A stretch of DNA of 64,000 nt. Origin: Durusdinium trenchii (lineage: Eukaryota; Sar; Dinophyceae; Suessiales; Symbiodiniaceae). Of this stretch, positions 9,996-22,720 are shown one piece after another. A program made the translations under genes and the position numbers. Where the stretch lies: positions 612,509-676,508 of the forward strand of contig CAXAMN010023684.1 in the NCBI GenBank assembly GCA_963970005.1. Direction: 5' to 3'. The notes beneath the pieces are model-generated. The model saw only the letters and a list, made by a program, of their open reading frames with translations. It searched no databases and was not told the origin of the DNA. Every line of letters begins with the position of its first letter. Within the stretch, counting starts at the first letter, position 1.

Positions 9996-12900
9996 GGTAA
10001 GTTCGAGTAATCGGCTTCCTGACTTCTCCTTTCTTACTCCAGCTTCTGTCTCCATGTCTTTGCCAGAACCCTGCCTGGCCAGTAGATTCAAGGCACTTAT
10101 TGTCTCATTTTAAGCCCAACGAGAAGGTTTTAACATCAGGAATCAGGAGGATTATGATCAGTGATGAGTTCTTCAACATCTGAAAAACACCTGGCTGAAA
10201 CAGGAGGTTCCTGTGCTCTCAGCTTGCTCATGTGCTCTCATCTCATTGAACAATTTATCTCAACGGGATGTTGCCAGAATGTAGAGTTTGACTCCAATTC
10301 AGGGTGCCAGTGACTTTATGGCAAAAATTAATGTGATGTACTGCAGACTGTGACGTCCTATCAGGCAGACTATTCTCAACCAATGCCCAGCCTCGTGTGC
10401 CTTTGTTTGCCTTGCAGCTGCGTGAACATGAGCCCTCCTCGTTACCTAGTTGCACTGCTGGGTTTTGATCATTCGAGAGTTTCGGCTGTACTGAAACGCA
10501 ACACGTTCCATTGCTCTTGGCCTCTTTGGTGTCAACTTACGTTATGTATCGCCTCATGTCGCACCATGTCAGTCCGAGGCAGCTTGGTGAGAGTGGTGGG
10601 GCTGATGCCTCCTTGGCATGTATGGGCGATGTTTTTCATGTCTCTCCTCGGGGCTTCTTCCTGTTCCTCTTGAGCAGTTGTGTGGGTTGTCAATGTCGGC
10701 TTTTGCGACCTCCGGAACCTGACGCTGCGCTTGCACAAGATGAATTGTTTCGTTTGCCCTCTGCGATGGAGCTTTGTCGGCCAATGCCAAACGGCCAGAA
10801 GTCCCCACACTGTGAGCTGAATTGTGCGAGAGCACAGCAAGGACAGCAAGACCCCCAGTTTGATCCAATTTGTAAATAGGAGTGTCAAAGGAACACAAAC
10901 CAAAATCTGATTGAAGGGCTCTCCACATCTGTCGCTGCGTGGTTGGCAATGGGGTAGCCTTGTTACCGGGCGTGGCCTGGTCTTCCTGGGCTTCTGAAAC
11001 CCAGTCGCAAGTGTTTTAAAGCTCACTGCAAACGGCAGACTGTGCAGCTTGATCGAATGCAAAAGTAACATGCTGCCTTTCCTTCAAAATCGAGGCTTTG
11101 GGCCAAGCTTGAGCCGTAGTCTCCCCTATTCCCTCGTTTGTGGAATGGTGACAGGGTTTACGTCCACGAAAGGCTCAGAGAAACTATGAAACACGTGCCA
11201 GCATGTGGCAAATGCGGCATTGTCGCACAATTTTATCATCTCCCTCGTGAGATGGATGGTTTTGGTTTTGGCCTCGGAAAGAAACGTCTGAAGGTTGATG
11301 AAGCAGGACATGCAGCCACGGTCAGTCGGCTTACAGCAAACTTCATGGTTCAAACCCAATCATTATATAGTATATATCCAATTTCTTTCAAGCTGAATCA
11401 ATCAGGCCAAGTTTTCCCAAGCTTGGCATGTATGTTTTGCTTGACTGATTGCTGCTCTCTTTGTCCAAGGGCGCAACGCCTGCGTTTCTTTTGGCAGCAA
11501 GCAGATCAGGCAAAGCCACCGCCACCCTTCCTTCAACTGAAGAAGCCACTGAGTCGAGTCGTTTAAATTTGCTGTTGTGGGCAACCTCAGAGCCAGGATG
11601 GAAGCGGCGAAATCGACTTTGAGGCCGCTCAGTTGAAACGTGTCAATGTCATTGCCGGCGTCGGGTTTTCGTCACTCCAGTCACTTAGTGGATGCAGCTC
11701 ATGGTGTTGAGCTTGGTTGATGGTGGTGGCGCTGTGCAATGTGCACAGTAGTATTATTGCCCTAACACTTTTGTTGAAGGAAACTGTTATTTGCAACATA
11801 GGCGATCCGCGAAGTGAGTGGTTTGAAGCGAACGTTGGTGCTTTGTACTGTGCATAAGTGAGGGAACCTGTTTTTGATTCATTATACAATTGTACAAGCA
11901 AGCAAGCAATTCAGAGTTTCATAAACAGCCGGAGTGTTTACAACATGTATGATCGCATTGTATTTTGGACATTGGTGATGCAAAAATTTGGGCGCTGCAC
12001 CCTTCCTACGGTGTAGAACTTTGTGTCTAACTTCATTGTTTATTGTTTCACAAGACATCAGCATAATGTTGCAGCAAAGAGATATATATATATTATTATG
12101 CTGGAAGGGCCGTAACACAAGCTGGTGCACCATGTGTTTCCCAACTTCTGTGGATAAGACATGATGAACAACCGCCCGTCAGTCTCCAAAGTCTATCCTT
12201 TCCAGGCATTCCACCCAGGTGAGCAGCGTCAAAAACCCTCAAGAAAGGAACTTAGATTAGGTTCATGTGGGTACTGTAATGGTCCGCGAAAGTGAAAGCA
12301 CTGGGCGCGCAAGCGGCGGGAAAGCTGATCAGAGCCCCACCGCAACCAGGTTTTTGAAACAGCTCAGGCCAACCTTCCAGGCATCGTTTACACACCACGC
12401 TCACCTTATGACTCAGACTAATTATATATATATATATTATACTTGCCCTAAAGCTTGGCCTCTGTACTTCCCAAGCAGCAGACAGAGCAGACAATCCAGA
12501 AAATAGCAAGAAGATGCTGGCATTCTTGTTTCTTTGCCGGAGGAGTTCATCATGTGGTATGACCGTTACAGTGAAGAGATCTTGAGCAGAAGGAAAACAC
12601 GACGACGCCTCAGCCAACTGGGCACATGGGCAGATTGAGAACTGAGAGCATTGAACGCAAAAAACTGCACTGTCAGACGTGAGAAGCCTTGTTGGTTTGT
12701 ATTTGCTGAGGGCGACGTCGCGAGTCCATAGATGACGATGGTTAAACTGATGAGCTGCATAGTCGGAACTCGGAGCCACTGGCATGCTACCTGCTGCGAA
12801 GGAGGGCCAGACATCCAGAGCATTAAATGCCTGAGATTTAAACGTGGAAAATCAAAACATGATCCCCCCGAAGCCTGTACAAAGAGGAATGCAGGGAATG

Positions 12901-15900
12901 ACAGGAGAACATTCCACATGATGAAGGATGTGCAAAACAGATCTGAGTTCATGAGTTCATGTCTTCTCACTGTCAGAGCAGGTCTAGTTTCACCCTGCGC
13001 CTTCTTTCCAAAGCAGGATGAAGCGAGTGTAAAGATTCAGTTCATTGCTCCCCCAAAATTGCGGGAGCTCAAAAGAAGATGGGCCAAACAGCACCTCATT
13101 TCCGTTGCCGAATTTCATTGAAATGTCGAAGACCTTAATATGGGTTGGCCTTCTTTGATTTGACACCGGTAGACAGAAATTGTCTTCAGGTGAATTTGTC
13201 AGTTGTTGCTGACTCAAAAGTTCAAATGACGTGGGCAGACTACCTACTACTCCGCTTGCTGCTCAAGCAACTTTTGAAGACTTTCGCCGCGTCAGGCAAA
13301 CAGCTACCTCACAGCTGGCCAGGCTTGGCACGCTGAACTCAGCATGAGCTTCAAACTTCAGCTCCCATTTCACTGCGCATTTCATGGCAGGTAGAGTTAG
13401 TTGGCCATGATTGACATGCCGCATCAAACATGTTGCACTGTTGTCAGAGAGTGGGTCTCCTTGCAACACTTTCTGCAATCCAAAAAGTCCATGGCCAACT
13501 TGCCAGAATGTCCTCCCAACTTTTATGGATGTCCCAGGACGGCAACGTGTACTTTTCCTCGAAGACCTGCGTTTACAGGTTGGCAGAGAGTCCTTGGCAA
13601 GCTTGGAGACTAATGAGCTCAAATGCACATGTTTACTTCAACCTGCCACTTCATCAGCCATATTCCACAGGTGGAATACAGAAGACCGAACGGTTGAATG
13701 CATCGCGGGCCATCCGAAGATGGCTGGCAGGCACAGTCACAGCAGATGATAGCCTGATTTGTTATGCCATCGAATCAACGCTCAATTTGTAACTTGCATT
13801 TGTCGATTCTGTGTGTTGACAAGTTGACAATCCCTGTGCCTCTTTGCACTCTCTGCACTTGCACGAAGGGTAGACCCAATGAACATGTGTTGCCCGTATT
13901 GATGCATGCTGCAAGATGCTCCTCACTGATGTGCTGGAAACTGCCAATGCAATATATATATATGTATATATCTTTGCGCTGAATCAAGATGAGCAACATG
14001 CAATCCGATCTATTGAAAAATTCGCATATATAGTTTGATGAAGTCAAACACAAAGCCATTTTAGCAAATGCTTGCACATTTTGCACATGAGAATCGGCTT
14101 GGAAAGGGATACCAACCCATCAAATGACATATGCCTTGTCCTCGTTGAGGGTAGCACTGCTAGCGCCGACAAACAAGGAACATTGAAGCAAATATCCAAA
14201 CGAGATGTTGCCGCTAGATGACATCCGCAGCCTCCAGCATGGAAGTTGGAATGTTGAAGAGAGGCCGTCCAACAAGCATCACCCCGGTAGATATGCAAAA
14301 GCAGCCATTCATGCAAATGAGGGCCCTCTGAAAATGCGCCACCACTGAGTTTAGCAACCCATTTTCCGTGCTCTCGCATTTGAGCACGATGCTTTCCCTG
14401 CTTTAAGAGAGCATAAGCTGTGAGCGTTGCGAGGAGAGATGGCTTTGCGTCAGATGCACGCTTTACACACCTCAAGAGACCAGATCGGGCCTCAGTTTTC
14501 ACAACTAGCTGCAACACTTTGTAAGGCCTGCCTATATTATATAAAGCTGAAGGCACTTCGCTTGAAGAATGTGGACGACAGCATGCTTAGGTCTTGACAA
14601 AGCGTTTTGCTTATGTCCGGGAGAACGATAACAGGCTTGACTTGACCATGATTTCATTTGCATTGCTTACACCTATGAATGCATGTGATTGTTTTTTGAA
14701 GCCGAACAACTAAGCCAGGTTTTGCCGGATCAACCTAGAAACCTTTGAGGCAGGAAGTTCAAAACAATTGTCCTGCCTGTATATACACTCTTTGTGTTTC
14801 CATATTGTCCATATGTTTCAACCAGGCTTTTTAATAAGTGCTTTTCAGCAATTTCACAACTCCTCAGAGAGGTTTCGACTTTGCACCTGCGGCTCCCTGG
14901 AATTCAAACAGATGGTATAGAAACGTGCGGTGCTCATTGACCCTCGGTTTAATCTTCAGAGGGTTCTGTCATATACCGAATGCATGTATGCCTCAGGTAT
15001 GGTGTCACACCAGACGGGCGAATGATGTTCCTCATCTACACTGCACTTTCCTCATTGATATTTCCAGAATGCATCTACACAGCAAAATCAGCAAGGATCA
15101 AAACACTTGTTGCATTTGCACTCCCTACCAAATACGCGCTGCAAGACAGAGATTCATTGGTTCTATTACCATAAGTTCTATCGGGTCATGGATCCTTAAG
15201 GTCCCATTCCGGATCTTTACTGCAGAGACAACAGATGCACTCGAGTCTACGTGCCCTGGTGAAGTCAAGCCAAAATATTGTGTTGTTACAGAATATGTTA
15301 TTGCTGGCTGTTGTGAACGCATTGTCTTTTGATGGCTCACTCGGCCCTTTGTGGCTTGCATCCTTGGCCTGTGCGAATCGCCTTTGATCAAGGTTTTGCT
15401 CCGACATGCGCCGGGTTGACTGGACAGCCAAACTCTGAGAGGAGCCAGACAGCTTCAACCAACAAAATGCCTGCTATGCTGCCATTTTCATGTGTTGCTG
15501 GAAGCAAGCTTTACCAAGCTTGTGTTGCCGATTCGGGGCTCATTCAAGCTGAAACATTGAGGCAAGCAGCGGTGCAAGAGTTGACGTCGAGTTCGTGGCA
15601 GGAGCTTGTCTTCAATCGACAGTCTGCCATCAAGCGGACAAGTTTGTGTAGTCCACTTTTTCGTGTGCTTTAGTCGCTCACAATGACTCATTCTATTTAT
15701 TCTTGCAAACAGGTAGCAACAACTTACTGTATACGATCATATGATGTATACTGTACTGCACAAGTACCATGCCTGGTGCACACGAGGACGTGATCGACGC
15801 GTTTTCAGGGCCGATGGGCGCATACTTGAGGCCTTGAGACCTTGGCTTTTCCTGCCAAGACATAGAATAATTAGGAGTGAAAGCCTTTGGTGAAACCAAC

Positions 15901-16065
15901 GTGCTGGTGCATTCGAGTTGATCTGTGGAACGCATAATGTCCATAATGTCCATTACCCATCCAACCCAACATTGTGACTTGGGTCATGAGTCATGAAATT
16001 GCAGGCACGGAGTGCGCACGCTCCTGAGTTCCAGCAAGGAAATTAAGGAATCGCTTCACAGCTTG
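9996..16065. other. Six kilobases without a recognised gene
   Basis: Only short, domain-free open frames occur on both strands. Short AT dinucleotide runs are at 12420-12440 and 13952-13970. No transposon ends, RNA genes or protein families are recognisable. Exons of a gene with long introns cannot be excluded by eye. Confidence 0.5.
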
Positions 16066-16096
16066 TATATATGGGTGTGTAATTCAATAGGGAGAC

Positions 16097-16114
16097 CTCC
16101 CAACCAATGGATTT
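16097..16114. repeat. Target-site duplication of the LINE, left copy
   Basis: CTCCCAACCAATGGATTT here is repeated without mismatch at 24976-24993 in the same orientation. Its 18-bp length is typical of LINE insertion. The left copy overlaps the last base of the inverted-repeat arm. Confidence 0.88.
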
Positions 16115-16200
16115 TGCGGCTTTGCGACTTGCTGCACACCCGTATTAGGTGGCGCTGGGACCCCCCAGTAATCGTGAGGGCCACAGACAATCCTAAAGAA

Positions 16201-17499
16201 CTACGCGCCGCCAAGCACAGCCTTGGAGGCTGGTGGCCAAAGACGAGTCAACTGGTGTAAATTCCCCTCCGGTGGATGGAGGTAATGCCACAAAGCAGCG
16301 AAACTGGAATAGGCCAACTTGGGCCTGCAGTCAAAACCGCCAAAATATCGCTTGTATCCGAAAACCAGCATGGAAGGGCATCGAGGGATCCAGGCCGATG
16401 GAAAACCCTCGGGTTGAGCCGCAAACAACCATTTCAGTACAAGGCCCCAAATGCGGAGCTGGGCCCCCAAAGTCTTTGGAGCAAGATCGGCAGCGACTGA
16501 TTTGTCACGCAACTCCCATCGTAAAGGCTTCTTGGAAGTCCTAACAGGCGTGGTCGACCTGGTCTGCAACGAAAAGTCAGCATACAGTTCTAGGATAGAA
16601 ATAGGTTCGGAATGCTGACACCAAGTCAGGGCGTTCCACCAAGTACAAAACCTCTCACAAAAAAGGCGACCGAAGGGGAACCCTTGGTTCATCAACGTGT
16701 CAACATCAAAGGGAACCAGATCAACAGAATCACCATCAGGGATCAAAAGGGCAGGATCAGGAAGTTGCCAACCCTGCAAAAGGCGTTCCGAAGGCTGTGC
16801 AGCCAAAGACTGCTTGCAGCTGGTGGTCCAAAAGCGGTGAATAGCCCGAACGCCAGCAACAAGGTGGGCATGTTGGTGAGATGCCTTTTCCAAACGACCA
16901 AAGATCCCGCTAGGATGGTCCTGGATTGCTGACTTGGCATCAGCATCAACCAATCCATTCAACCGAGCTTCATCACGTTGTACGGGGTCAGAGACGGACG
17001 GCCAACGGACGTGAGCCTTGACCTTGTGGGCCACGATCGAGTCTGGAGGACGCTGCAGAACGTGCCACCAAATACGTGTCCAGATATCATCGTGACCCTC
17101 ATATACGTAGGCATCGACTGAAACCCTTCTAGAAAGCAGCTTCTGGAGGCGAGTCAACACGGCCTCGCAGTCAGCGAAAAGGTCAAGCCGGGAGAAGTTC
17201 TGGAGCGCCCAGAGCACGGCCATGGCCTCTCCTCTGTATTGCCACAAGAAAGCTTTTCTTCCCCGCCACTCGCCGAACAGCGAAACCAGCGATGGAGAAT
17301 GTACGCTGGGTGTTAAAGAAACAGCTTCCATCTGTGAATACCTTTCCACTCGTTGAGGGCGAAGGCAGTTGCAGTGAAGGGAATTCCCCACAAGCTTCCT
17401 GTTTCCACAACCAGAGGTCATCCAAAGCTGGGCGCAAGCCAAAATGCAATGTTGCCAACGGACGTTGACGCAACCACCGGAGTGTCAAGGCACAGTCAG
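16201..17499 (-). pseudogene. RNase H and C-terminal tail of the LINE
   Basis: GKVFTDGSCFFN (17311-17347) is the first RNase HI motif with catalytic Asp, still in the reverse-transcriptase frame. After a frame change the 17442-16201 frame gives YRGEAMAVLWALQNF (catalytic Glu), LDLFADCEAVLTRL (Asp) and VKAHVRW followed by NGLVDADAKSA (His and final Asp). All four acidic positions are present. About 220 more residues follow, including ILELYADFSLQT and KTLGAQLRIWGLVLKWL, a conserved-looking tail of unknown function. Confidence 0.85.
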
Positions 17500-19677
17500 T
17501 GCGAATACGCGCATGACCATCACATTCAAGAAGCCTGTGATCTCGACCGTCATGGGAGGCACAGCAAGGGCAGCGATCAGATTTGACTTGAGCTGCATAT
17601 CGTGTCAAGACATCATGCGTGATCTTTTTGCCACCAACAACAGTTCTCAGTATGCCCTGCTCTTGAGGCGTCATCTCCTTGATGCTTGCCAGACAAGGTT
17701 CAGGATCAAAGGACGTCAAATCAAAATCACGGCGATGCGAGAGGGCCCTACAAACATGCTGTCGCCACGCCAATGTCAGGAAATTGCGCAGGGCTCCCCA
17801 GCTATCACGCAACCAAGCCACACGGAGGCCTGACTCTAGCGCCAATATGCCATCTTCAAGCGGTGTAATCGCAACAGCTAAGAAAGTCTTGCGAAGAGCT
17901 TGGGCATGTCCAGATTTGCCAGAAGTAGCTGCAGTCACCAGGTGGCTGAGAAAACTGGTTCGCATGCCCGGGAAAGTGCGCATGAACCGGCGCCAGAAGC
18001 GCATGGTACGGACCAAGTTGGCGAACTGAGGATCAAGGTCAGGGTCAAAGACCGCCAAGGCTAGCAGGGTGGATCCACCAGAGCCCACATATCCCATAAA
18101 CCGGCCAATAGGCCCACGAAGCTCCTTCCACTGGAGGTTAGTAGTGTGAACAAGCTCAGTACCATAGAGGGCTTTCCCAAGACCAGCTGATCGGGCCATG
18201 GTCGCCTTAAAGGAACGTGGCAAATAGTGTTTGGTGCGCATCTTAGCGAGGCATGTCTTGGCCTTGCCCCAGCGCTTGCGTGTCACCTTCTTCGAAACTT
18301 TGCCAGTATATGCCATGTCGCACCCAAGGTCGGCACCAGCTCGTAAGACAGGAAACTGTTGGCCATCAATCTGAACACACTCAAGGTCCTTCCTAGTGAC
18401 AGTGGATCCATGCGAACCCCAAAGCCAGCTTTTAGGCACAGAAAGATCCATGCGCCATGCAGCCAACATGGAAGTCAGATTCTGAAGAGCATCATGTAGC
18501 TCTGGAACACTGTCAGCGATAACGCCCCAGTTGTCTGCATAAAAAGCCGCCTCAACAGTGGAGTCATCAGCTTGAACAACTCTAGAAGCAAGAAAGGAAA
18601 TGGAGGCCATGCAAGCCACAGCAAAAGCGCAGCCTTCTGGAATCCCTGTACTGCTAGGCACACTATCAGGGGATGTCTGACCGAGGGTCTCCAAATGACG
18701 AACAAGGTGCCTAAGGGCCTCAGCAAAGGCAACCACATTTTGCGGACCAGCAAAGCGAAGAGTGGCCAACGCGGTACAGCGTTGTAGCGTTTGATGATGT
18801 CCAGAACTGCGCCGCGCCTCTCGACATTGGCCATGCGGGCATCTTCAAGTGTACAGAGTGTAAAGGCTGCTAACATGTCGGCGCTCGATCCAGCCAAACC
18901 TCCAGCTATCGACGCAGGCATCAAAGTGCGAAGGTAGGCCAGGACCTGCAAGGAGCGAAACCGAGACCAACAACGGTACAAGCGGCTGAGGACCGTAATC
19001 GGTCTCCTGGCCAAAGGGTCCAAGGGAACTTCATCACTCTTTTCCAGAAGCGTGACCTTGGCTTGCAATAATCAATAATCGAGCCGGGAACAACCGCTGG
19101 AGAATGGTCCCGTGCATAGATCGAAGGTCACCAGCAGTAAACCCGTCACTCCCACGTGCGTTTCCTGACTTAACCCCACGAAGCATCTCATGCCAAGAAT
19201 CTTCCGTGAAGTCCTGATAAGGACAGCTGGGGCAATCCTCCAAACAAGTCACAAAGCTGCAGCCTGTTCCCACTGTTCAGCATCTTCAGGGTCATCCCGG
19301 CCCCAAAAGGCTGACCAGGCACCCCCAGCTTCTTGGCACATCGATTGAACATCAACAGTGTAATGTTTCTGTGTGATCGTCAAATCCTGATTACGCAACT
19401 TCAGAGGTGCATCCAAATGAAGGAACGGTGGGTCGATCGAGTGAAGAAACACCTGTTGATTCTGGAAAGAAACAGGGAGCCCAGCTCGAAAACAAGTAAA
19501 GTCACCCTGACATCGAACCCTCAAAAGACCAGCTTTGGGCCATTTTAGACGGCAAACCTGAATGGAATTCGTGTGGGCAAAAGCAAACAAAGGTGGGGAT
19601 TGACACTCCCGGATCGAACCAAAAGCTTTCTTGCCACCTTTATTGCAGTCACCATAGCGGAAGCGAACTTCCGGCAT
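17500..19677 (-). pseudogene. Reverse transcriptase of the LINE
   Basis: Spread over frames 19677-19249, 19273-19034, 19068-18475 and 18769-17183. Motifs in order: GNARGSDGFTAGDLRSMHG (pre-motif, near 19150), RRPITVLSRLYRCWSR (motif 1, near 19000), GAVLDIIKRYNA with the first catalytic Asp (near 18800), STGIPEGCAFAVACM (motif B, near 18640) and AAFYADNWGV (motif C, 18530-18541). The catalytic YADD is YADN here, with Asn in place of the second Asp. After a thumb-like region comes a zinc knuckle RCPCCASHDGRDHRLLEC near 17522-17575, as in many LINEs. Confidence 0.9.
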
Positions 19678-20540
19678 TCCTGAAGTCGAACCATCTGTTC
19701 TTGAGTTCGGACAAGAGTGGAAAGGTCAGCAAAAATCTCAGAAACAAAAGGGCGACTCGGCAAAGGAGTGGGAAGAAAAATCCTCAAGTTCCGAAGCGCC
19801 CAATGAGGAAAGCCTCCCGAGAAACCTTTTGCTGCACGGATGGCCGCCCACAGCTCCTCACAAATGGCTGCGGTGGTCCGGGAATTCTGTTTCTCCAGAT
19901 TGGCCATCAAACCCAAGAGGCTGGAGAGGCGACGAACTTGTTTGACCTTCAACCGCAAGTCGTGGCCAGGCTGGAGCACTGTGCATTGGTACTTGCCCTG
20001 CCTAGCACGAGCTAACACTGGTCCAACAGCTCGAACTCTTCGAAAGAGCGGGCCTCGACAACGACCCAGGTACGAACGAGGAACTGGGCAAGGTTCACCA
20101 GTTGTTGTAACACTGCTTTGAGCCAGAGCCTCATCAAAAGATACTGCAAAGCAATGTAAGGCATCTGTAGGGGAATGTGCAGCAATGGCACGTTCAAATT
20201 TGCTATCACGCTTCTTGCAAGAAGCCTCACTGGCACTGTCAAAAGTGTCGGGGTCGATGAGCAAAGAAGAAGAATCCCGCGGCAGATGCCAAACAATACG
20301 ATCACGCACCAGAATGTCAAAGTCGAAATGCGCCTCCAGCGCAGGATGCGCTGGAAAAGTATGGAACTTGCAAGTCTGACAGGCTGTCATGGCCACAGCA
20401 GCTCCAAGGATATTGAAGTCCCCCATAATGATGGCCGGACCTTTGTCACTGTAACGCAAGAAAAAACCCAGAGTCATCCAAAGTCTCATCAACATGGAGG
20501 ATCGGGCAAAAGGCCGCCCAGAAGGGCGAGCCCCAGGCAA
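19545..20540 (-). pseudogene. AP-endonuclease fragment and linker of the LINE
   Basis: Near its start this frame contains GPAIIMGDFNILGAAV, the GDFN motif of exonuclease-endonuclease-phosphatase domains used by LINEs to nick the target. The roughly 130 residues that normally precede GDFN (the N..QE and Y/H motifs) are missing: the coiled coil ends only a few bases upstream. The endonuclease is thus truncated by an internal deletion near 20550. The remaining 280 residues are the linker between endonuclease and reverse transcriptase, rich in Arg and Leu. Confidence 0.7.
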
Positions 20541-20561
20541 ATGGCGGCCATGCCCCCACCG

Positions 20562-21071
20562 TCACAGTGCGCCATCGGTTTCTTTGCGGGCGCGCTTTCC
20601 CATGCCCACACTCTCTTCAACCTCAGCGAGCCGGCCAACGACATCACTCTTGATGGTGTCGAGCTTGGAGTTCATGTTCTTTTCCATCTGACCCATCAAA
20701 CGTTCCATAGAAGCGACCAGAGTTTGGGTGGTGGCCGCATTGGATTTCTCCAACTCATGCAACTTCTGCTTGGTGAAGGAAGCCTCCTCACGCATATGTT
20801 CAACACTCTGGGCAGTTGCATTGATCTTCTCCTCATTGGCCTTCTGGAGGGCTAGAACTGTGTCATTGAGCTTGTCCATCTTATCGTGAGCCTGACGAAG
20901 TTGGGCTCCAACTTCTGCCGCGATCTGAGCCTGGATCTCACACTTGACCTCAGCCATACGAGAGACAGCACTGGCCTGAGCCACTCGACCTGCATCATCA
21001 AACTGCATTTGGACGCCCATTTGGACATGTCGGGCAACCAGAGTCAGAGAAGGGCCCTTGGCTTTCCTCAA
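20562..21071 (-). pseudogene. Coiled-coil segment of the LINE
   Basis: About 170 codons with strong heptad periodicity between roughly residues 45 and 155 (for example LRQAHDKMDKLNDTVLALQK and LVASMERLMGQMEKNMNSKL), rich in Ala, Lys, Glu and Gln. A basic tail GKRARKE follows. Coiled coils mediate trimerisation in many LINE ORF1 proteins, so a role in ribonucleoprotein assembly is likely. The ATG at 21071 overlaps the previous frame by four bases, but in this degraded element that may be chance. Confidence 0.7.
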
Positions 21072-22644
21072 AGGCTCAATGATGACAAGGGTACCATTGA
21101 GACCAACGTGCTGGGTCTTGGGCGGATCCTTGGCCGCAACAATCCAAGTAGCCTGGCCTTGTGGACGAATGACTTGAGCTTCCCATCCTGAGCGACCAAG
21201 GCCTGTGACAACTGATCATGAGAGGGCTGTCCAGGCACGTGTCGAAGGACATACAGATCAGCCTGAGGATCAACAGCAGGGCAATCAATGTAAGCAGCAT
21301 CAGGAGCAATGATCTTTCTGGCTTGCTCGGCGCGCTCACGACGACAGCGAACTGCAAATCGGTCACCCCACAAAGCGACACCAAGGGCGTGCTCGCAACC
21401 CGTACTCTTGTTCCAAGCATCATCCAAAGTCCCAGTAGTGATAGGAATTGGGACAAAACGAGCATCAGCCTTGTGATCATCACCCTTGGGGGTCATGAAA
21501 ATGCCAGCAATACCGGATTTCATCAAAACATTGTCGAGCAAGGTGTCAGCAACCTTGAAAAAACCCCGCCATGAAGTAGCTTTGGAATGAGCAGCTGGCT
21601 TGCGATCATCACCGAACGTCTTGAGGGCCCAGTAACTAAGCAAGTTGGGACCCCGAAGCACGGTGACACGCTTACCCAAGTAGTTCAAGGGCAAAGCTGT
21701 CTCAGACCATGAGGCCGTGTGCTTGCGCAGGATGCAAAACTCGACCACAGTAGCAATGACTTGAGGCACCTCCAAAACAGGAACTTGCAGCTGAAATTCA
21801 ATACTCGTGTCCCCAACGTTGACCAAAGCTGATCGAAGGACAAGGGGCTCCCCACTCTTCTTCCAATGTGCAGGAACTGTGATGCAATTGTCAAATTTGT
21901 CAAAGGCGTTGGCCTGCTTTCCGACGACCAAAATAGCCAGACCACCGCTGGAACGAATCTTTTGCTGAAGGCAAATACGAGTTTCGTGGGCAGACATGCT
22001 GCAGAGCCCTCCTCATCAATGCCAAAACAGTCACGGTGCAGAAAGCTCGGAGCATCACCATCAACAACAAAGTGGGTGGGAGAGACCTCAATACCATCAG
22101 GTGAAATCTCATCCTCCTGAACTCTGCCACGCTCTGCTGGCCGATTGGCAGCCTGGGATGGCGGCTTGCTGTTGGGTTTGACACCCCCATTGTTCTTCTT
22201 CTTCCATTCATTGAGTTCAGCCGCCGTAACCAGGCGGACACGGCCGTCATTGGCCAAAGTCTTCGTGCGAGACCACAATTTGCTGTCATCATCCAAGCAA
22301 TCTTTGAGTTCACTGATGTCACAGCGATCCTTGAAGAGCTTGAGTCGAGATTGAAGCTGATCACGAGGAACTCCATGACCCTCCAGAGCAGCGCTCAGAA
22401 CATCATCCATAGGCCCCTTCTTGGCGCCCCCACGGAGGGGGCAAAGGCGAAAGGCAATGACCTCAAGCTCCGGAACATCCTGAAAGGCCATGAGAGGGTC
22501 AGCAACAGAGCCACCAAGCAAACAAAGAACCGAGGTGTTGATTCTCGTATGAGCCATTAAATAACTGGCTGCCAACTGGCCAATAGCAACGTCACCTGGC
22601 AGGGAGACGACTTCCGCTTTGCCTCGAAGGGCGATTTGATCCAC
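21068..22644 (-). pseudogene. LINE polyprotein segment, function unknown
   Basis: Two overlapping frames (22644-21685 and 21997-21068) continue the polyprotein, with the switch between about 21990 and 22040. The first carries a charged region (WSRTKTLANDGRVRLVTAAE) and a Lys/Asn/Pro-rich linker. The second has RSSGGLAILVVGK, YWALKTFGDD and RCRRERAEQARKIIAPDA, an alternation of strands and helices suggesting a folded domain I do not recognise. The position corresponds to where other LINEs place nucleic-acid-binding ORF1 modules, which is inference only. Confidence 0.5.
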
Positions 22645-22720
22645 CCCTAAATGCAGGCGACCCCAGGGTTGAGCTGGTGGTACAGAGATGACCCCAGGGC
22701 ATAGTGAGAAGTCATCAGGT

